DNA of 17,566 nt from Corallococcus sp. CAG:1435 (lineage in GTDB: Bacteria > Bacillota > Clostridia > Christensenellales > CAG-314), in the NCBI GenBank assembly GCA_000433775.1, contig HF998491.1, positions 21,245-38,810 on the forward strand, read 5' to 3'. The translations under genes were made by a program, and so were the position numbers. The notes under the pieces are model-generated. The model did not search any database. It was not told the origin of the DNA and worked only from the letters and a program-made list of their open reading frames with translations. Position 1 is the stretch's first letter, and every line of letters begins with the position of its first letter. This document shows positions 13,919 to 17,566 of the stretch, one piece after another.

Positions 13919-14586
13919 TATTCAGTTACCTCCTTTTTGACGGTCTTTTTCTTTTTGGGCAGAATTTCGCCCCTGTAAATCCAAACCTTCACGCCGATGA
14001 CGCCGAATGTGGTGAGCGCTCTTGCGAAACCGTAGTCGATGTCCGCTCTCAAAGTGTGAAGAGGAATGCTTCCTTCGTGGTACTGTTCGCATCTTGCGAT
14101 TTCAGCACCGTCCAGACGTCCGGAAACCATTGTTTTGATTCCCTTTGCGCCGGAACGTGTCGCCTTGCCCATGCATTGACGCATTGCTCTGCGGAAGGAC
14201 ACACGCTTTTCCAGTTGAGCGGCGATAGCCTCTGCAACGAGTTGAGCGTCCATATCCGGTTGCTTTACTTCAACGATGTTGACGGTAACCTGCTTGTCCT
14301 TGGCGATTTTGGAAACAATTGCCTTTATTTCTTCCGCACCTGCGCCGGCCTTGCCGATGAGCGTGCCGGGACGTCCCGTGTGAATGTCGACAATCACCTT
14401 GCCTTCGGCTCTTTCAACAACAATCTTGCTGATGCCTGCGCCGAAGTACTTCTTTTTCAAAGTAGTTCTGATGGTGTCGTCTTCCTTGATGTATTTGGCG
14501 AAATCCTTTTTGTCCGCAATCCATTTTGCGTCCCAACCCTGAATAACGCCTACTCTGAGTCCGTGTGGATTAACTTTTTGTCCCAT
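13918..14586 (-). CDS. rpsC: 30S ribosomal protein S3
   Basis: S3 lies in the 30S head at the mRNA entry site and contributes to the ribosomal helicase activity with S4 and S5. The 222-residue product starts [15 protein letters not shown], has a KH domain near 40-110 and the C-terminal domain with [22 protein letters not shown] and [12 protein letters not shown]. The KH loop reads GKAG (78-81) where GKGG or GKKG is usual; this may slightly change RNA contacts. The C-terminal tail is lysine-rich. AAGGAGA lies upstream of the ATG. It follows rplV by 15 nt and shares one base with rplP. Confidence 0.98.
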   Translation of the reverse strand: MGQKVNPHGLRVGVIQGWDAKWIADKKDFAKYIKEDDTIRTTLKKKYFGAGISKIVVERAEGKVIVDIHTGRPGTLIGKAGAGAEEIKAIVSKIAKDKQVTVNIVEVKQPDMDAQLVAEAIAAQLEKRVSFRRAMRQCMGKATRSGAKGIKTMVSGRLDGAEIARCEQYHEGSIPLHTLRADIDYGFARALTTFGVIGVKVWIYRGEILPKKKKTVKKEVTE

Positions 14587-14601
14587 AATTCTAACTCTCC
14601 T

Positions 14602-14988
14602 TTACGCTCTCTCGTCCAAAATCACCGTGATGTGACTTGTTCTCTTCAAGATACGGTAGCCTCTACCACGAGAAACCGGTTGCATACGCTTCAGGGTGGG
14701 TCCCTGATCGGCGAAACATTCTGCAACATAAAGAGTATCTTTGTTCATACCGAGATTCACTTCTGCATTTGCTGCGGCACTGTTCAGACATTTGAGAACG
14801 GGTTCTGCCGCCGCTTTTGTGGTTGTTTTCAAAATAGCAACTGCGTCCTTGTAGTCCACACCACGGATGAGATCCAAAACAACGTGAACTTTGGAAGGAG
14901 CAATGCGGATGTACTTTGCTATTGCCTTGGGGCGCTTGTCTTTGTTTTCTGCACGCACAAGGGCTTTTGCTTTACTTCTTGTAGCCAT
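14602..14988 (-). CDS. rplV: 50S ribosomal protein L22
   Basis: L22 lines the exit tunnel with a long beta hairpin and contacts all 23S rRNA domains; tunnel-loop changes give macrolide resistance in other species. The 128-residue product is a little longer than the ~110 usual, because of an extra N-terminal stretch (ATRSKAKALVRAENKDKRP) before AKYIRIAPSKVHVVLDLIRG (24-43). The hairpin segment TLKRMQPVSRGRGYRILKRTSHITV (about 98-122) is intact. AGGAGG precedes the ATG. It lies 11 nt after rpsS and 15 nt before rpsC. Confidence 0.98.
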   Translation of the reverse strand: MATRSKAKALVRAENKDKRPKAIAKYIRIAPSKVHVVLDLIRGVDYKDAVAILKTTTKAAAEPVLKCLNSAAANAEVNLGMNKDTLYVAECFADQGPTLKRMQPVSRGRGYRILKRTSHITVILDERA

Positions 14989-14999
14989 CTCTTTTCCTC

Positions 15000-15278
15000 C
15001 TATTTGGCACCTGTCGTTTTGCTGCCGGCGTGTCCCCTGAATGTTCTTGTAGGAGCGAATTCGCCCAACTTCAAGCCCACCATTTCTTCCGTGATGTAAA
15101 CGGGAACGTGCTTTCTGCCATCATGTACCGCAATCGTGTGTCCTACAAAATCGGGGAAGATTGTAGAACTTCTCGACCACGTTTTCAAAACTTTCTTTTC
15201 ACCTTTGGCGTTCATTTCTTGAACTCTTTTCAAAAGTACAGGTTGAACATAAGGTCCTTTTTTGATTGATCTGCTCAT
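15000..15278 (-). CDS. rpsS: 30S ribosomal protein S19
   Basis: S19 sits in the 30S head with S13 and contacts bridge B1a and the A-site tRNA. The 92-residue product is exact for the family: [55 protein letters not shown] (32-68 region), then [21 protein letters not shown] precedes the ATG. It lies 15 nt after rplB and 11 nt before rplV. Nothing unusual is visible. Confidence 0.98.
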   Translation of the reverse strand: MSRSIKKGPYVQPVLLKRVQEMNAKGEKKVLKTWSRSSTIFPDFVGHTIAVHDGRKHVPVYITEEMVGLKLGEFAPTRTFRGHAGSKTTGAK

Positions 15279-15293
15279 TTTCTTTCCTCCGCA

Positions 15294-16118
15294 TTAGTTA
15301 ACACGCTTTACGATAAATTTCGAAGAAGCCTTTTTCTTTTTTCTTGTCTTGTAACCCAAAGCAGGTTTACCCCAAGGCGTAACGGGACCGGGACGGCCGA
15401 CGGGAGATTTACCTTCACCACCGCCGTGAGGGTGATCGCAGGGGTTCATTACGCTACCACGCACAGTGGGTTTAACGCCCATGTGACGTTTTTTGCCTGC
15501 CTTACCGATGGAAACTATTTCATGGTCGAGGTTGCCTACCTGTCCGATTGTGGCACGGCACTTCAACAGAATGAGTCTCATTTCGCCGCTGGGCATACGC
15601 AACGTTGCGTACTTGCCTTCCTTTGCCATAAGTTGAGCAAAGATGCCTGCCGAACGTGCGATTTGTCCGCCCTTGCCGGGGTTCATTTCGATGTTGTGCA
15701 CGATTGTACCCACGGGGATGTTTTCCAAAGGAAGGTTGTTGCCCACTTTGATGTCGGCGTCTGCGCCGGAAACGACGGTGTCGCCTACGTTGAGACCAAC
15801 GGGAGCAAGAATGTATCTCTTTTCGCCGTCGGCGTAGTGAAGCAACGCAATGTTTGCCGTGCGGTTGGGGTCGTACTCGATGGTTGCAACCTTTGCGGGC
15901 ACTTGCTTGTCACGCTTGAAGTCGATTATTCTGTATTTGGTGCGGTTTCCGCCGCCGATGTGTCGAACGGTGATTTTACCGCTGGCGTTTCTTCCGCCCG
16001 TTTTCTTGTTTACCGCCAAAAGACTCTTTTCCGGTTTGGTCGTGGTGATTTCCTCATAAGTGGACACCGACATGAAACGACGTGCCGGAGAGGTCGGTTT
16101 ATACTTTTTAATAGCCAT
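15294..16118 (-). CDS. rplB: 50S ribosomal protein L2
   Basis: L2 is a core 23S rRNA-binding protein needed for subunit joining and peptidyl transferase. The 274-residue length is standard. It begins [16 protein letters not shown], has the RNA-binding OB and SH3-like domains in the middle, and ends with the basic tail [16 protein letters not shown]. The conserved D228-H229-P230-H231-GGGEG segment is present and H229 matches the residue essential in E. coli. CGGAGGT lies 9 nt before the ATG. It is 18 nt after rplW and 15 nt before rpsS. Confidence 0.99.
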   Translation of the reverse strand: MAIKKYKPTSPARRFMSVSTYEEITTTKPEKSLLAVNKKTGGRNASGKITVRHIGGGNRTKYRIIDFKRDKQVPAKVATIEYDPNRTANIALLHYADGEKRYILAPVGLNVGDTVVSGADADIKVGNNLPLENIPVGTIVHNIEMNPGKGGQIARSAGIFAQLMAKEGKYATLRMPSGEMRLILLKCRATIGQVGNLDHEIVSIGKAGKKRHMGVKPTVRGSVMNPCDHPHGGGEGKSPVGRPGPVTPWGKPALGYKTRKKKKASSKFIVKRVN

Positions 16119-16136
16119 TTTCCTTAACCTCCGTTA

Positions 16137-16427
16137 TTAGGACAAGCTTTCGAAGAACTCGATTGCCTTGCTGTCCGATGTGAGTTTGACCGTGGCCTTT
16201 TTCCAATCGGGCGTGTGACCTTGTGTTCTGCCTTGTCTTTTCAACTTACCGTTTACGGTAGCTGTGGTTACTTTTTCTACTTTTACGCCGAAAATTTCTT
16301 CCACCGCTTTTTTGATTTCCACTTTGTTGGCGCTTGTGGCAACTTCAAAGGTGTAAACTTTTGCGGGGATTCCTGCGTAACTCTTTTCCGTCAATACAGG
16401 ACGCTTGATGATATCGTAGGAATTCAT
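16137..16427 (-). CDS. rplW: 50S ribosomal protein L23
   Basis: L23 is at the tunnel exit and is the main docking point for trigger factor and signal recognition particle. The 96-residue product starts [17 protein letters not shown], with [33 protein letters not shown] (23-55 region) and [19 protein letters not shown]. The ATG overlaps the rplD stop (ATGA, 16424-16427) and a GAGGAGG site lies inside the rplD end, so translation is coupled. It lies 18 nt before rplB. Length and motifs are ordinary. Confidence 0.98.
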   Translation of the reverse strand: MNSYDIIKRPVLTEKSYAGIPAKVYTFEVATSANKVEIKKAVEEIFGVKVEKVTTATVNGKLKRQGRTQGHTPDWKKATVKLTSDSKAIEFFESLS

Positions 16428-17047
16428 AGTGAATAAGCCTCCTCAATTTGCTTGATAGCGTCTTTGGTTACGATGACCGCAACGTTGGACACCAACTGAT
16501 AGATGTTTGCCAACGAAGCATCGGTAACCGTCAACTTTTCGATGTTGGCGCCCGCTCTCACCACGTCGTCGCTTTCGCCGGCAACGATGAGAAGCGTCTT
16601 TTTGTCGTAGTTGAAGTTTTTGAGTATTTCAGCCACGAGTTTTGTCTTGGGTGCAGCCAATTTGATTTCGTCCACCACAACAAGTTCGTTGTTGGCAACC
16701 TTGTAACTGATTGCGCTGCGGAAAGCCTGCGCCTTCATCTTCTTGTTGATTTTCTTGGAGAAATCTCTCGGCTTGGGTGCGAACACCACGCCGCCCTTTA
16801 TCCATTGCGGAGCGCGGATGGAGCCTTGACGTGCTCTTCCGGTGCCCTTCTGGCGCCACGGCTTAATGCCACCCCCTCTGACTTCAGTGCGGGTAAGCGC
16901 CGATTTTGTTCCCTGTCTTTGGTTTGCCTGATACGCCACGACTGCCTGATGAATAAGAGCCTCGTTGTATTCACAGCCGAACACTGCGTCGTCAAGCTTC
17001 ATTTTGCCGACTTCGGCAGCCGATGTATTGTAAACTTTAACTTGCAT
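16424..17047 (-). CDS. rplD: 50S ribosomal protein L4
   Basis: L4 starts assembly of 23S rRNA and its loop lines the exit tunnel next to L22. In E. coli it also represses the S10 operon. The 207-residue product has the basic tunnel loop, [31 protein letters not shown], near 52-82, with the Lys/Gly residues whose changes give macrolide resistance elsewhere intact. The ATG at 17047 is chosen because AAGGAG lies about 9 nt upstream; an in-frame TTG six bases earlier is unlikely. The end overlaps rplW by 4 bases. It lies 20 nt after rplC. Any leader for L4 control would be upstream of the window. Confidence 0.97.
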   Translation of the reverse strand: MQVKVYNTSAAEVGKMKLDDAVFGCEYNEALIHQAVVAYQANQRQGTKSALTRTEVRGGGIKPWRQKGTGRARQGSIRAPQWIKGGVVFAPKPRDFSKKINKKMKAQAFRSAISYKVANNELVVVDEIKLAAPKTKLVAEILKNFNYDKKTLLIVAGESDDVVRAGANIEKLTVTDASLANIYQLVSNVAVIVTKDAIKQIEEAYSL

Positions 17048-17067
17048 TTTCAATAACTCCTTTCATC

Positions 17068-17566
17068 CTATTTCTTAACGGCGTTGCGAAGGTACACGAT
17101 GCTGTTTTTGGCACCGGGAACCGCACCCTTAACAAGGATAACGCCCTTTTCTTTGTCGACTTTTACTACTGTAAGATTCAAAATGGTTACCTGTTCCACA
17201 CCGTATTGTCCTGCAAGGTGCTTGCCGGGCATTACTCTGGACGGGCTGCTGTTTGCGCCCATGGAACCCACTTCTCTGTGAACGGGACCCACACCGTGGG
17301 TTTCCTTCAGTCTGTGCTGATTCCAACGTTTGATAACGCCTGTGTATCCGTGACCTTTGGTTGTTCCGGTAACGTCCACGACGTCGCCTTCGGCAAATAC
17401 GTCGCAAAGCACTTTCGCACCCACTTCGAGGTCGCTGTTTTCCAGACGGAATTCGTGAAGATGTTTCACCGTTACCGACGCTTTTTTGAGATGTCCGAGT
17501 TGAGGCTTGTTGAGTTTCTTTTCCGCAACGTCGTCAAAGCCGAATTGCAATGCGCTGTAGCCGTCA
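17068..17566 (-). CDS. rplC: 50S ribosomal protein L3, partial at its N-terminus
   Basis: L3 is an early-assembly protein that reaches to the peptidyl transferase centre. The visible 165 residues begin DGYSALQFGFDDVAEKKLNK and continue to the natural stop at 17068. The frame is open to the right edge, so roughly the first 40-50 residues lie outside, judged by the usual ~210. Family segments are TGTTKGHGYTGVIKRW and EVGSMGANSSPSRVMPGKHLAGQYG, the latter being the extended loop near the catalytic centre. An internal TTG at 17550 should not be taken as the start, because the family sequence continues upstream of it. rpsJ would be expected just beyond the edge. Confidence 0.97.
   Translation of the reverse strand, partial: DGYSALQFGFDDVAEKKLNKPQLGHLKKASVTVKHLHEFRLENSDLEVGAKVLCDVFAEGDVVDVTGTTKGHGYTGVIKRWNQHRLKETHGVGPVHREVGSMGANSSPSRVMPGKHLAGQYGVEQVTILNLTVVKVDKEKGVILVKGAVPGAKNSIVYLRNAVKK

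Noticed and set aside
14056..15099. A 347-codon plus-strand open frame opposite rpsC-rplV-rpsS
   Set aside because: It covers three certain ribosomal genes and their spacers and shows no family resemblance.
17068..17550. Taking the in-frame TTG at 17550 as the start of rplC
   Set aside because: L3 family sequence (DGYSA) continues upstream of it to the window edge, so the gene is simply cut.

Overview
This window is almost entirely one ribosomal-protein super-operon, read on the minus strand (right to left). It runs from inside rplC (L3) at the right edge to rplQ (L17) at about 2053, which is the merged S10-spc-alpha gene order. About 1 kb of non-coding DNA carrying two copies of a ~245-bp tandem repeat follows. 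Beyond it is a separately promoted minus-strand gene for an A-type flavodiiron protein (FprA), cut by the left edge.

Organism: the layout points to a Bacillota member, most likely an anaerobic Clostridia lineage. The evidence is secY-adk-map-(KOW protein)-infA-rpmJ-rpsM-rpsK-rpsD-rpoA-rplQ with rpsD inside the cluster, the short zinc-ribbon type S14, a zinc-LID adenylate kinase, a long form of L17, strong Shine-Dalgarno sites (GGAGG) before nearly every gene, and a flavodiiron oxygen/NO reductase typical of anaerobes. Base composition is middling (impression, not computed). I cannot name a genus.

Layout, in transcription order: the S10 part is rplC(partial)-rplD-rplW-rplB-rpsS-rplV-rpsC-rplP-rpmC-rpsQ (17566 to 13019). 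The spc part is rplN-rplX-rplE-rpsN-rpsH-rplF-rplR-rpsE-rpmD-rplO-secY-adk-map (13002 to 5917). The alpha part is KOW protein-infA-rpmJ-rpsM-rpsK-rpsD-rpoA-rplQ (5909 to 2053). Spacers are mostly 7-20 nt and several junctions overlap (ATGA, TAATG, one 14-nt overlap), so translation is likely coupled. Only three internal gaps are larger: rpmJ-rpsM (159 nt, two hairpins), rpsD-rpoA (102 nt, one hairpin) and infA-rpmJ (44 nt). Two consecutive intrinsic terminators follow rplQ.

The genes make ribosomal subunit proteins, a translation initiation factor, the RNA polymerase alpha subunit, the protein export channel, an N-terminal methionine-trimming enzyme and the adenylate energy-balance enzyme. 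This is a growth-rate-linked housekeeping block. Several proteins have unusual lengths: L30 (44-residue N-terminal extension), S5 (about 43 residues), L24 (Lys/Ala tail), L5 (short N-terminal extension) and L17 (central insertion).

I found no evidence of a new defence, mobile or biosynthetic system. The most unexplained part is the repeat region and the set of inverted repeats between rplQ and fprA.
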